Assembly (NCBI GenBank): GCA_003164135.1
Contig: PLSD01000041.1
Location: 1 to 47,075, forward strand
DNA from: Acetobacteraceae bacterium
GTDB taxonomy: Bacteria; Pseudomonadota; Alphaproteobacteria; Acetobacterales; Acetobacteraceae
Reading direction: 5' to 3'
DNA length: 47,075 bases
The notes beneath the pieces are model-generated. The model was not told where the DNA came from. It worked only from the letters and a program-made list of their open reading frames with translations, and searched no databases. Each line of letters starts with the position of its first letter. Within the stretch, counting starts at the first letter, position 1. Shown here piece after piece: positions 1 through 8,266 of this stretch. Position numbers and translations under genes: made by a program.

Positions 1-291
1 CCAGGCGAGCACGGTCAGGTGCGTGCAACTGGCCTTAAACAGCATAGGGGCAACCCACTCTGACCCGCGCTTTGCCATAATGAGATTGGTTTGCTTTCGG
101 TTATTGCCACTGATCCTGCCAAACACTTGCTTACCGCGGATGGCCCACCCGTGAGGACGGTGCGTATGGCTGACGAAGCCGCTTTCATCGAAATACACTA
201 CGTTTGCTTTGCCATGGCAGCCTATCCAGTGCCGCAAGGCGCGCAGGGACGATATTCTTTCTTCGTAACGACTCTCAGCATATTTGGTCGT
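1..291 (-). CDS. IS630-family transposase, DDE-domain part (orfB frame, cut by window start)
   Basis: Translating the minus strand from the A8 tract (291-298) to base 1 gives an uninterrupted frame. It begins TTKYAESRYEER and contains YFDESGF followed by GWAIRGKQVF, the usual pattern around the first catalytic Asp of IS630/Tc1-type DDE transposases. The frame is +1 relative to the upstream orfA frame, and the two join at the homopolymeric A run on the coding strand. This suggests translational or transcriptional slippage rather than decay. The rest of the catalytic domain lies outside the window, so activity cannot be judged. Family assignment is from motif recognition. Confidence 0.75.
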
Positions 292-589
292 TTTTTTTAG
301 TGATCTTGAGCTTTTTCAGCGCAACCCAGATCGAGTTGATCCGTACACCGAAATGGGCTGCCCGCTCTCGCAACAATGCGTCCGGAAAGTCTTGAACATG
401 AGCAGCAAGTGCTGCCTTATCCAACTTGCGCCGACGTTCTTTGGCAGGTTTCGGGCGCAAATCTGAGGCGCCAAGCCAGCGGTATAAGGTCACTCGGCTG
501 ATTTGAAACAATCGCGCAGCTTGCGTCGGGCTGCCGCCCCCACGCACATAGCCGACAACACGCTCACGTAAATCAACACTGTAGCTCAT
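275..589 (-). CDS. IS630-family transposase, N-terminal helix-turn-helix part (orfA frame)
   Basis: The product of about 104 aa starts MSYSVDLRERVVGYV and continues with an HTH (AARLFQISRVTLYRWL), typical of the DNA-binding N-terminus of IS630-type transposases. Two ATGs are adjacent (592 and 589). I prefer the second because related proteins start MSYS and a GGGGGTG purine run lies just upstream. It ends in KLKITKKNDQIC then a stop. In the +1 frame the same region reads KKTTKYAESRYEER, the expected continuation, so the full transposase needs a frameshift at the eight-A tract. Together with the part at 1-291 it forms the 5' end of one transposase gene. Confidence 0.75.
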   Translation of the reverse strand: MSYSVDLRERVVGYVRGGGSPTQAARLFQISRVTLYRWLGASDLRPKPAKERRRKLDKAALAAHVQDFPDALLRERAAHFGVRINSIWVALKKLKITKKNDQIC

Positions 590-592
590 CAT

Positions 593-688
593 TCACCCCC
601 ACAAGGTGGCAAATATTAACACGTAATATTGTTAATGTGAATCACTATAAAATATAAAGTTAGAGTATCCATCTAAAAGATACTCTAA
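593..688. repeat. IS end region with perfect 10-bp inverted repeat
   Basis: This AT-rich stretch lies upstream of the transposase start. Within it 660-669 (ttagagtatc) and 679-688 (gatactctaa) form a perfect 10-bp inverted repeat with a 9-nt loop. It may be part of the insertion-sequence terminal structure or a small hairpin left by insertion. The exact IS terminus cannot be set because the other end lies outside the window. Confidence 0.4.
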
Positions 689-711
689 CCCAAGCTTTTC
701 ACGGCCAACAG

Positions 712-742
712 AAAACCCCGGCAGTCACCTGCCGGGGTTTTT
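712..742. terminator. Bidirectional Rho-independent terminator
   Basis: An 8-bp GC-rich stem, CCCCGGCA (716-723) pairing with TGCCGGGG (730-737), has a 6-nt loop. It is flanked by AAAA on the left and TTTTT on the right, so it can act on both strands. It lies 18 bp beyond the stop of the minus-strand lipoprotein gene. Confidence 0.8.
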
Positions 743-759
743 GTATAAACCGGCCTGCT

Positions 760-1356
760 TCAGGGCTGGCCGGTCGTTGCCGCGTAGGCCACCGTGGTCG
801 GCACCTGCGGCGGTTGAGCAGTCGCAAAACTATCCAGTGCCTGTGGTGTCTGCAGCGCCAGCACGGCTTTGAATTCGGCGCTGGTGTTCAGGCAAAAGAA
901 CGAACCCTGCGTTTCCGCGCTCACCGACTGGTTGTTTGCCAGCAGCGTCACGAAATCATCCTCCCGGCTTTGGCCGGCACCTCCGCCGACGCGGTGGAAG
1001 TAGGTGTCCATCACATGCTGTTCCGCCAGAATATGCGGTTGGAACGTGGACATGAAGGTATCATACTGGCTCTGCTGCCCACACGAGAGCGCACCGACCA
1101 TCAAAGCCGACTTCAGCCCGATAACATTGAACGCCTGCTGATAGGTTGCCTCTTGCGCCGGAGTAATTCTAACCCTGTGGGTCGTGGGGGCGGGTACCGC
1201 CACCATGGTCGGGTAAATATGCCCCACCGGCGGCGGCGGCGGCGGTGCAATTTCCACGACTGGCCCCGGTTTGGCGCAACCCGCTAATGTCAGCATGGTC
1301 AGGCCGATCGCCATCCCGGCTCCACGATAACCCCCGGCTGTCCGCGTTGAATGCAA
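760..1356 (-). CDS. Putative lipoprotein of unknown function
   Basis: A secreted lipoprotein is predicted. A short Arg-containing N-terminus leads to a hydrophobic segment and the lipobox LTLAGC, so the Cys should be lipidated and the protein membrane-anchored. A proline-rich linker (APPPPPPVG) follows, then an Ala/Gln-rich domain of about 150 residues with two Cys. I chose a TTG start at 1356 because AGAAGG sits 8 nt upstream. The open frame extends to 1434 but that extension would bury the signal peptide. Another candidate is ATG 1314 (MAIGLTML), which would leave a very short signal peptide. I recognise no family. It is followed by a strong terminator and looks monocistronic. Confidence 0.65.
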   Translation of the reverse strand: MHSTRTAGGYRGAGMAIGLTMLTLAGCAKPGPVVEIAPPPPPPVGHIYPTMVAVPAPTTHRVRITPAQEATYQQAFNVIGLKSALMVGALSCGQQSQYDTFMSTFQPHILAEQHVMDTYFHRVGGGAGQSREDDFVTLLANNQSVSAETQGSFFCLNTSAEFKAVLALQTPQALDSFATAQPPQVPTTVAYAATTGQP

Positions 1357-1510
1357 TGTGAAATCCTTCTGATTGATTCGAAAATATAATTTCCACGACA
1401 TCAATACAGAAAATCCGCAACGTCGCCAAGGCACAAATCACCCTGATTTAATCGCATAACCCATTAACAATAAAACATTTCAATGAAAACGATGAATTTG
1501 TAATCCGCGC

Positions 1511-2935
1511 TCACACGCTCACCACCCGCAACGCATTGGTGGTCCCCGGCTGTCCGAACGGCACTCCAGCCACCACCACGATCTCCTCGCCCTTCTTGGC
1601 GAACCCTTCCAGCCGGGTAATTTTAACCGCCTGCGCCACTGCTTCGGTCATGGAATGCACCTCGTTTGTCAGCGCGGCATGCACCCCCCACACCAGCGCC
1701 ATGCGTCGCGCCACCTCGGTGCTGGTAGTCAGCCCCACCACCGGGCAGTCGGGCTTTTCCCGCGCCACCCGCAACGCGGTGGACCCAGACTGCGTCAGCG
1801 CCACAATCGCCTGCGCACCAATGGTATGCGCTACCTGCACCGCCGCCGCGGCAATCGCATCGGCCGAGGATTTCTCCGGCGCCGGCCGCTTTGCATCGAT
1901 CCCCCGCCGCCAATCCTCGTCGCGTTCTACGCGCGCGATAATCCGGTCCATCATATTCACCGCCTCACGCGGATACTGCCCGGCCGCCGACTCCGCCGAG
2001 AGCATCACTGCGTCCGCCCCATCGTACACCGCGGTCGCCACGTCGGAGGCTTCGGCCCGCGTCGGGGCAGGGGCTGAAATCATGCTTTCCAGCATCTGCG
2101 TGGCCACCACCACGGGCATGCCCCGCTGCTGCGCCGCACGAATAATTCGCTTCTGCGCAATAGGCACATCCTCGGGTGGCAACTCCACGCCTAAATCGCC
2201 GCGCGCCACCATCACGGCATCCGCCAGGCGCAGAATTTCATCCAGGTTTTCAAGCGCCTGCGGCTTTTCCAGCTTGGCCATCACCAGCGCCCTCCCAGCG
2301 GCCAAATCCTTGGCCCGCGCCACGTCCTCTGGCCGTTGCACAAACGAAAGCCCGACATACTCAATCCCCAGCGGCAGCACGAAATTCAAATCATCAATGT
2401 CCTTCGCCGTCAGCGAGGGAATCGGCAGCACCACATCGGGCATATTCACCCCTTTCCGGTCGGAGAGCACGCCGCTGTTCAGCACCTCGGTCAGCAGATG
2501 GTCCTCGCGCTTGCGCAACACCCGCAGCCGCAGCTTGCCGTCATCCAGCAACAGCATCGAGCCAATTTCCGCCGCCTCGAATATTTCCGGATGCGGCAAA
2601 CACACCCGCCGCGAATCGCCGGGCGCCGCACTCCTATCCAGCGTAAACTGCTGCCCCGCCTGCAAAGTCACCCGCCCGGACTGAAACTGCCCCACCCGCA
2701 GCTTCGGCCCCTGCACATCCGCCAGAATCCCAATAGGCCGGCCAAACTTCTTCTCCAACGCCCTTATCATCCCGATCCGCGCCGCATGGTCGGCATGGCT
2801 TCCGTGCGAAAAATTCAGCCGGAACACATCCGCCCCGGCCAGAAACAACTGCGCCAGCACCTCCGGCGTGGCGCTCGCCGGCCCCAGTGTCGCGATGATC
2901 TTGGTGCGGCGGTGGCGGCGCAGGCGTTCGGTCAT
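1511..2935 (-). CDS. pyk: Pyruvate kinase
   Basis: It converts phosphoenolpyruvate and ADP to pyruvate and ATP, the last step of glycolysis. The 474-aa product shows the family landmarks: RTKIIATLGPAS at the N-terminus, RLNFSHGSHADH (substrate and metal binding), VMVARGDLGVELP, and the signature region MLESMISAPAPTRAEASDVA with DGADAVMLSAESA. The C-terminal allosteric-type domain contains ALTQSGSTALRVAREKP. A GAGG Shine-Dalgarno lies 5 nt before the ATG. It begins 7 bp after the stop of the glycerate kinase gene on the same strand, so the two are probably co-transcribed. Glycerate 2-kinase yields 2-phosphoglycerate, which enters glycolysis two steps above this enzyme. Confidence 0.95.
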   Translation of the reverse strand: MTERLRRHRRTKIIATLGPASATPEVLAQLFLAGADVFRLNFSHGSHADHAARIGMIRALEKKFGRPIGILADVQGPKLRVGQFQSGRVTLQAGQQFTLDRSAAPGDSRRVCLPHPEIFEAAEIGSMLLLDDGKLRLRVLRKREDHLLTEVLNSGVLSDRKGVNMPDVVLPIPSLTAKDIDDLNFVLPLGIEYVGLSFVQRPEDVARAKDLAAGRALVMAKLEKPQALENLDEILRLADAVMVARGDLGVELPPEDVPIAQKRIIRAAQQRGMPVVVATQMLESMISAPAPTRAEASDVATAVYDGADAVMLSAESAAGQYPREAVNMMDRIIARVERDEDWRRGIDAKRPAPEKSSADAIAAAAVQVAHTIGAQAIVALTQSGSTALRVAREKPDCPVVGLTTSTEVARRMALVWGVHAALTNEVHSMTEAVAQAVKITRLEGFAKKGEEIVVVAGVPFGQPGTTNALRVVSV

Positions 2936-2942
2936 GCAAACC

Positions 2943-4064
2943 TCATAAAATCATTACAGCACGAATATCGTTGACATTGGTCAGCGTCGGCCCGGTGACG
3001 ATCAAATCACCAAGAGATTTAAAAAAACTGTAGCTGTCGTGTGCCGCCAGGCTGCCCACCGGATCCAGCCCCAACTCGCGGGCACGTTCCAGCGTATCCG
3101 GGCCGATCATCGCCCCGGCAGCATCCTCGGTGCCATCAATCCCATCGGAATCCCCCGCCAGCGCGTAGGCGTTCTTCGCCCCACCCAGGGCAATCGCCAT
3201 GCTGAGCAAAAACTCCATATTCCGCCCGCCGCGCCCCGGTTTTTCCGCGCCGATCGTCACGGTGGTCTCGCCGCCCGACAGCAGCAGCACCGGCCCGCTC
3301 TCGGCCAACGCCAGCCCAGCCATGCCGCGCCCAACCTCAGCGGCTTCGCCTTCCAGCGCATCCCCCAGTATTCTCACCGTCATGCCGCTGGCTTGCGCCG
3401 CCGCGCGCAACGCCAGCATCGGCGTCGCAATCAGCCGGTAATCCGCCCCCTCAACCCATGTCGGCCCAGACCCGATCACCGCCGGATCATCACCCGGAAC
3501 ATCTGAAATTGCCAGTGTCACCAGTCTCGCCGGCGCGCACGCCGCCGCCAGCTTCCCGCCTTTAATCCCCGAAAGCTGCCGGCGTATCCGGTTCATCGTC
3601 GCAATCGGCGCACCGGAGGCCAGCAGCGCCTTGTTCACCAGAATCTTGTCCTCCAGCGTCACCCCCGGTGCCGGCAGCGCCAGCAGCGCCGAAGCCCCGC
3701 CCGAAATCAGCGCTATCACCTGGTCTTCCGGCCCAAGCCCCCGCACCGCCGCCATAATCTTCCGTGCCGCCGCCTCGCTCGCCGCATCCGGCACCGGATG
3801 CGCCGCCTGCAAAACCTCGATTTTCCGCGTCGGCACCCCATGGCCGTACCGGGTCACCACCACACCCTCAATAGCCGCCTGCCTTTGCGGCCACGCGGCC
3901 TCCAGCGCCGCCGCCATCGCAGCCGCGGCCTTTCCCGCACCAATCACAATATTACGGCCCTTGCCCGGCGGCGGCAGATGCGGGGCCAAGCAAACCGCCG
4001 GATCGGCGGCAGCAATAGCCGCCTGGAATATCGCGCGCAGACGATTGGCGGTATCATGCTCCAC
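2943..4064 (-). CDS. Glycerate 2-kinase (GckA/TtuD type, DUF4147/MOFRL)
   Basis: The 373-aa protein has the N-terminal DUF4147 fold (NIVIGAGKAAAAMAAALE, VISGGASALLALP-type loop) and a C-terminal MOFRL domain (LLLSGGETTVTIG, GRGGRNMEFLLSMA, DSDGIDGTEDAAGAMIG). Members phosphorylate D-glycerate. Older annotation calls some of them hydroxypyruvate reductase TtuD. The start is GTG at 4064, since the family N-terminus needs the RLRAIFQAA segment; the ribosome site is weak. Its start lies only 26 bp from the divergent ATG at 4091, so the promoters must overlap coding sequence or the messages are nearly leaderless. The neighbouring pyk supports entry of glycerate into lower glycolysis. Confidence 0.88.
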   Translation of the reverse strand: MEHDTANRLRAIFQAAIAAADPAVCLAPHLPPPGKGRNIVIGAGKAAAAMAAALEAAWPQRQAAIEGVVVTRYGHGVPTRKIEVLQAAHPVPDAASEAAARKIMAAVRGLGPEDQVIALISGGASALLALPAPGVTLEDKILVNKALLASGAPIATMNRIRRQLSGIKGGKLAAACAPARLVTLAISDVPGDDPAVIGSGPTWVEGADYRLIATPMLALRAAAQASGMTVRILGDALEGEAAEVGRGMAGLALAESGPVLLLSGGETTVTIGAEKPGRGGRNMEFLLSMAIALGGAKNAYALAGDSDGIDGTEDAAGAMIGPDTLERARELGLDPVGSLAAHDSYSFFKSLGDLIVTGPTLTNVNDIRAVMIL

Positions 4065-4090
4065 AACGCCACTATGCCAGGAGCCCCAGG

Positions 4091-4399
4091 ATGAGCAAAC
4101 CCGAGATCGACGCCGCCCAAACCGAAAAACTGGAAGCTGCCGCCTTCCATGCCCTGGTCGCGCACTTACGCGCCAACCCGCAGGTGCAAAACATCGACCT
4201 GATGAATCTCGCCGGCTTCTGCCGCAACTGCCTCTCCCGCTGGTACCGCGAGGCCGCCGCAGCCCAAGGCATCCCCCTGTCAGATCCCGATGCGCGCGAA
4301 ATTATCTATGGCATGCCCTACAAAGAGTGGCAGGCGCAGCACCAAAAACCGGCCAGCTCGGAAGCTCTGGCTGCCTTCGCCACCAAACCGGGGCATTGA
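4091..4399 (+). CDS. DUF1244 family protein
   Basis: This 102-aa cytoplasmic protein is typical in length and motif content for DUF1244, common in Alphaproteobacteria. Its core is NIDLMNLAGFCRNCLSRWY with two Cys (FCRNC), followed by DAREIIYGMPYKEWQ. A CAGGAG sits 7 nt before the ATG. The biochemical role is not known to me; the paired cysteines could bind metal but that is speculative. It is divergent from glycerate kinase and sits upstream of gapR on the same strand, separated by 54 bp that hold a short hairpin, GAGGGTT-ct-AACCCTC (4404-4419). Confidence 0.85.
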   Translation: MSKPEIDAAQTEKLEAAAFHALVAHLRANPQVQNIDLMNLAGFCRNCLSRWYREAAAAQGIPLSDPDAREIIYGMPYKEWQAQHQKPASSEALAAFATKPGH

Positions 4400-4453
4400 C
4401 GTTGAGGGTTCTAACCCTCTATCCCCGCGCTCCCTGAGAAGTGAGGATGTACC

Positions 4454-4714
4454 ATGGCGCTTGATGCAACGGATGAAAAACCGACCAACGTCGCGGGCGA
4501 CCGTCTGCGCAGCATTATCGACCGCATCGAGCGGCTCGAGGAAGAGCGCAAAGCCCTCGGCTCGGACATCAAGGACATCTATTCCGAGGCCAAATCCGCC
4601 GGCTTTGACGTAAAAGTGCTGCGCCAGCTGATCCGCATCCGCAAGCAGGAGCCCGCCGAAATCGAAGAGCAGGAAACCCTGCTGGACGTCTACCGCCGCG
4701 CCATCGGCATGTGA
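4454..4714 (+). CDS. gapR: GapR-type DUF2312 DNA-binding protein
   Basis: The 86-aa protein is highly charged and helical: DRLRSIIDRIERLEEERKAL and SAGFDVKVLRQLIRIRKQ match the DUF2312/GapR family. In Caulobacter, GapR is a nucleoid-associated protein that binds overtwisted AT-rich DNA ahead of replication and transcription. Length and the two-helix coiled-coil architecture agree. AGGA lies 7 nt before the ATG. Assignment rests on motif recognition; function is transferred from the family. Confidence 0.88.
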   Translation: MALDATDEKPTNVAGDRLRSIIDRIERLEEERKALGSDIKDIYSEAKSAGFDVKVLRQLIRIRKQEPAEIEEQETLLDVYRRAIGM

Positions 4715-4717
4715 GCC

Positions 4718-4741
4718 TCTCCGCCACCCGCGTGGCGGAGA
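4718..4741. terminator. Convergent-gene hairpin
   Basis: A perfect 10-bp stem, TCTCCGCCAC (4718-4727) with GTGGCGGAGA (4732-4741) and a 4-nt loop, lies between the stop codons of gapR and the convergent permease. It has no U-tract, so it is probably a weak terminator or 3'-end stabiliser for both messages. Confidence 0.55.
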
Positions 4742-4742
4742 A

Positions 4743-6320
4743 TCACGGCTGCCGGTGCATGAACCGGGCCTTCGCCCGCGCCGGGTCGGGCAGGGCGCAG
4801 GTCCGCGCGAGGTGCAAAATCGCCACGCTGAACAGTGCCAGCACCGCCGCACCCGAGACATTGCTCAGCGTCCCGGTGCCGTGCAGGGGCCCAAGAAACG
4901 TAATCAACCACAGTCCACCGAAATAAGGGCCAATCCACCACGCGCCGCGCCATTCCAGATGCGCCAACCCGCCATGGGTCACCAGTTGGTGCAGGCAATA
5001 CAACACAAACACGGCAAGCAACCCGCCGAACAGGTGATCCACCACGACCGCCCCCGCCCAGAACACCACCAAGTTGGCGACAATAAACGCCAGCGGCGCG
5101 ATAACATCGGCCCACCGCAGCCGGAACGGCCGTGGAAACTGAGCCTCGGGCAGCGTCCTGCGGAATGCGAACAGCACCACCGGCCCAACGCCATAAGCCA
5201 GCACGCCGATGGACGAGAGATACGTCACCAGCACCCGCCAAGACGGCAACGGCAGCAAAAACAGCAACCCGGCGGCAAAACTTAAAGCCAGACTCGTAAT
5301 CGGCACGCCACGCGCGGAAATCTGCGCAAAACGCCGTGGCAGCAGCCCCGCATCCGCGGTGGCATAAATCACGCGCGACGCCGTGGTGTTGTAAATAATT
5401 CCGGTCCCGCCGGGTGAAATCGCCGCATCCGCATAAAGGGTCACAGCCAACCACGTCAGCCCAAGCCCGCTCGCCAGCCCGGCAAATGGTCCGGAAATGC
5501 CGGGGAATTTCAAATGCCCCCAGCCCTGGGCAAGGTCCGCCGGGCTGAGTGCACCGATAAACGCGAGTTCCAGTCCGCAATACAGCAATATGGAGAACAA
5601 CACCGAGCCCAATATGGCAAAGGGCAGCGCGCGCGATGGATTGGCGGATTCGCCCGCCAACTCAATGGCCTGCCGGAACCCGAGATAAGTGAAAATAATC
5701 CCGGACCCCGAAACAGCGGCAAAAACCCCATCTGCCCCCGCCGGCGCGAACCCGTATTGCGTGAAGTTCTGTACCCGGAAATGCACGCAAACCAGCGTAA
5801 CCACGGTGAGGGCAGGGACCGCCAGCTTCCACCAGGTAATCGCATTGTTAATCCGCAACACCAGCCGGATCGCCAGCAGATTGATGACGAGAAACACCGC
5901 CATCAGCCCTACCGCCGCCCCAAATCCCCGCAGCGTGAGCACACCCGTCACCGGCACGACCATGCCCGGCAGAAAGTTATTGCCGTAGGATACCACCGCC
6001 ACGGCCTCAATAGGCGCCACCGCGACATAGGCAAGAAAATTGATCCAGCTCATCACCTGCGCCGCCAGCCGGCCAAAACATAAATCCGGAAACACAATCA
6101 CCGCCCCCGGCTGCGGAAACATGGTGGACAACTCGGCGAACACGAACGCCAGCAACAGCACCGCCGCCCCGCCGATCACCCAGGATATCATCGCCGCCGG
6201 CCCGGCAATCTTCGCCGCAGTCAACGCCCCGAACAGCCAGCCGGAACCTATCATGCCTCCCAGGCTGGCAAATAACAGGCCCAAAGGACCAGCGTCGCGT
6301 CTCAGTCCCGGTGCGGACAT
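4743..6320 (-). CDS. APC-superfamily amino acid permease
   Basis: A 525-aa integral membrane protein with about 12-14 hydrophobic segments. The N-terminal signature is LGGMIGSGWLFGALTAAKIAGP, split here as LGGMIGSGWLFGAL then TAAKIAGP, typical of APC-family transporters where the glycine-rich TM1 break binds the amino acid backbone. LGFRQAIELAGESANPSRALP in TM6 and the following loop is also typical. The substrate is not predictable. The start is ATG 6320 with AGGAG 7 nt upstream; the open frame runs further to 6518 but that part is not membrane-like and would overlap the divergent pepF start. It probably has its own promoter in the 6321-6441 intergenic region. Confidence 0.85.
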   Translation of the reverse strand: MSAPGLRRDAGPLGLLFASLGGMIGSGWLFGALTAAKIAGPAAMISWVIGGAAVLLLAFVFAELSTMFPQPGAVIVFPDLCFGRLAAQVMSWINFLAYVAVAPIEAVAVVSYGNNFLPGMVVPVTGVLTLRGFGAAVGLMAVFLVINLLAIRLVLRINNAITWWKLAVPALTVVTLVCVHFRVQNFTQYGFAPAGADGVFAAVSGSGIIFTYLGFRQAIELAGESANPSRALPFAILGSVLFSILLYCGLELAFIGALSPADLAQGWGHLKFPGISGPFAGLASGLGLTWLAVTLYADAAISPGGTGIIYNTTASRVIYATADAGLLPRRFAQISARGVPITSLALSFAAGLLFLLPLPSWRVLVTYLSSIGVLAYGVGPVVLFAFRRTLPEAQFPRPFRLRWADVIAPLAFIVANLVVFWAGAVVVDHLFGGLLAVFVLYCLHQLVTHGGLAHLEWRGAWWIGPYFGGLWLITFLGPLHGTGTLSNVSGAAVLALFSVAILHLARTCALPDPARAKARFMHRQP

Positions 6321-6384
6321 GCAATCTCCTACTTTAAAAGTATAGATAGCGGCTTCCCCCGGCACAACCAAATGCTGCCCCGGT

Positions 6385-6412
6385 TTGACCTCGGCGCAGT
6401 AACGCTTACATC
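6385..6412 (+). promoter_or_regulatory. Possible sigma-70 promoter for pepF
   Basis: TTGACC (6385-6390) is followed after 16 nt by TACATC (6407-6412), about 30 bp before the pepF start. It is the best -35/-10 pair I see in this divergent intergenic region. Pattern-based only. Confidence 0.3.
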
Positions 6413-6441
6413 TGGCGGCAACATCGAAGGAGCGGTTTTTC

Positions 6442-8250
6442 ATGCGGCATTCAAGGATCGTCCGGCACCCAGAGGGTCTCTCCAGCAGCGGCACTGACTT
6501 GCCCGCCTGGAACCTCAACGACCTCTACGCCGGTCTGGACGACCCTCGAATCGCCGCGGACTTACAGTCCGCCCAGGACGCCGCCGTCGCCTTCGAGTCC
6601 CGCTACAAAGACAAACTAACCGGCCTGAGCGGCGCGGACCTCGCCGCCGCGGTACATGAATACGAGCGCATTTCCGAAGCCCTCGGCCGCGCCGCCTCCT
6701 TCGCGCAACTGCTGTTTGCCGCGGACTCCAACAACCCCGAGCACGGCAAATTCTACCAGACCATGTCCGAGCGCGTGACGCTCATCAACACCCACCTGCT
6801 ATTCTTCACCTTGGAACTCAATCTCCTCTCGGAGCCCGATCTGGCCGCCAAACTGCAAGACCCCGCCTTGTCCCGCTACGCCCCCTGGTTCCGCGACCTT
6901 CGTGTCTTCCTGCCGCACCAGCTCTCCGGTGAGCTGGAAAAACTGCTGATGGAAAAAGACGTCACCGGCCACGCCGCCTGGAGCCGGCTGTTTGACGAAA
7001 CCACCGCCGCCATGCGCGTGCCGGTGAACGGCGAGGACCTCACGCTCTCGGCCGCCCTCAACAAACTCTCCGACCCTGACCGCGCCACCCGTGAAGCCGC
7101 TGGCAAAGCCGTCGGCGAGGCCATGGGCCGCAGCGAAAAACTATTCGCCCTCATCACCAACACCTTGGCGAAAGATAAGGAGATCGACGACAACTGGCGC
7201 CACTATCCCGCCCCCGCCTCCTACCGCAACCGCTCGAATATGGTGGAAGACGAGGTCGTCGAAGCCCTGAGTGCGGCGGTAAAAGCCTCCTACGCCCGCC
7301 TCGCGCACCGCTACTACGGCATGAAGGCAAAATGGCTGGGCCTGGAAAAGCTCGAATACTGGGACCGCAACGCGCCCCTGCCCGGCGATGACGACCGCAA
7401 CATCCCCTGGCCCGAGGCGAAAGCCACGGTGCTGGCCGCCTACAGCCGCTTCAACCCAGCCCTGGCCGCGCAGATCGAGCCGTTCTTCAGCAAAAACTGG
7501 ATCGACGCCGCCCCCCGCCCCGGCAAATCCGGCGGCGCCTTCGCCCACCCCACCGTGCCCTCAGCCCACCCTTATGTGCTGATGAACTACCACGGTCGCA
7601 CCCGTGACGTGATGACCCTGGCGCACGAACTCGGCCACGGCGCCCACCAGCGCCTCGCCGCGGACCAGGGCTACCTGATGTCCGGCACGCCGCTAACCCT
7701 GGCCGAAACCGCCAGCGTCTTCGGCGAAATGCTCACCTTCCGCTCCCTGCTGGACGCCGAGACCGATCCGCAGCGCCGCCGCCTCATGCTGGCCTCCAAG
7801 GTGGAGGACATGCTCAACACCGTGGTCCGCCAGATCGCCTTCTACCAGTTCGAACTCAAAATTCATGCCGAGCGCCGCACCGGCGAGCTGCTCCCCGCCC
7901 GCATCGGCGAAATCTGGCTGGAAGTGCAAACCGAGAGCCTCGGCCCGGTCTTCCACTTCGCCGAGGAATACCGCCTGTTCTGGGCCTACGTCCCGCATTT
8001 TGTGCACTCGCCGTTCTACGTCTACGCCTATGCCTTCGGCGACTGCCTCGTGAACGCGCTCTACGCCGTCTATCAAGAGAGCGCCGACAAAGCCGCCTTC
8101 GCGGAAAAATACACCACCATGCTCCAAGCCGGCGGCACTTTGCGCCACAAGGAACTTCTGGCCCCCTTCGGCCTGGATGCAAGCCATCCCGAATTCTGGC
8201 AAAAAGGTCTGGACGTGATCGCCGGGTTTATCGACGAACTGGAAGCATAG
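6442..8250 (+). CDS. pepF: Oligoendopeptidase F (M3 metallopeptidase)
   Basis: A 602-aa cytosolic zinc peptidase that cleaves short peptides. The zinc motif HELGH is seen at about residues 395-399 (LAHELGHGAHQRLA), with the downstream glutamate helix LAETASVFGEMLTF as expected for M3B/PepF. The N-terminal helical domain (WNLNDLYAGLDDPRI) is also typical. GAAGGAG lies about 10 nt upstream of the ATG. The last 17 bp of the gene are tandemly duplicated, and the copy forms the gap and ribosome site of the next gene, so the two are closely coupled. Confidence 0.93.
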   Translation: MRHSRIVRHPEGLSSSGTDLPAWNLNDLYAGLDDPRIAADLQSAQDAAVAFESRYKDKLTGLSGADLAAAVHEYERISEALGRAASFAQLLFAADSNNPEHGKFYQTMSERVTLINTHLLFFTLELNLLSEPDLAAKLQDPALSRYAPWFRDLRVFLPHQLSGELEKLLMEKDVTGHAAWSRLFDETTAAMRVPVNGEDLTLSAALNKLSDPDRATREAAGKAVGEAMGRSEKLFALITNTLAKDKEIDDNWRHYPAPASYRNRSNMVEDEVVEALSAAVKASYARLAHRYYGMKAKWLGLEKLEYWDRNAPLPGDDDRNIPWPEAKATVLAAYSRFNPALAAQIEPFFSKNWIDAAPRPGKSGGAFAHPTVPSAHPYVLMNYHGRTRDVMTLAHELGHGAHQRLAADQGYLMSGTPLTLAETASVFGEMLTFRSLLDAETDPQRRRLMLASKVEDMLNTVVRQIAFYQFELKIHAERRTGELLPARIGEIWLEVQTESLGPVFHFAEEYRLFWAYVPHFVHSPFYVYAYAFGDCLVNALYAVYQESADKAAFAEKYTTMLQAGGTLRHKELLAPFGLDASHPEFWQKGLDVIAGFIDELEA

Positions 8251-8266
8251 ACGAATTGGAAGCATA
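8233..8266 (+). repeat. 17-bp tandem duplication at the pepF/ABC1-kinase junction
   Basis: GACGAACTGGAAGCATA (8233-8249) is followed immediately by GACGAATTGGAAGCATA (8250-8266), one mismatch. Copy 1 encodes the pepF C-terminus and most of its stop codon. Copy 2 forms the whole intergenic spacer and supplies the GGAAG ribosome site just before the ATG at 8267. Confidence 0.9.

Noticed and set aside
1536..2684. 382-aa plus-strand frame opposite pyk
   Set aside because: Ser/Ala/Arg-rich shadow of pyruvate kinase.
6321..6518. 66-residue upstream extension of the permease
   Set aside because: Not membrane-like, overlaps the divergent pepF start, and the ATG at 6320 has a strong AGGAG.
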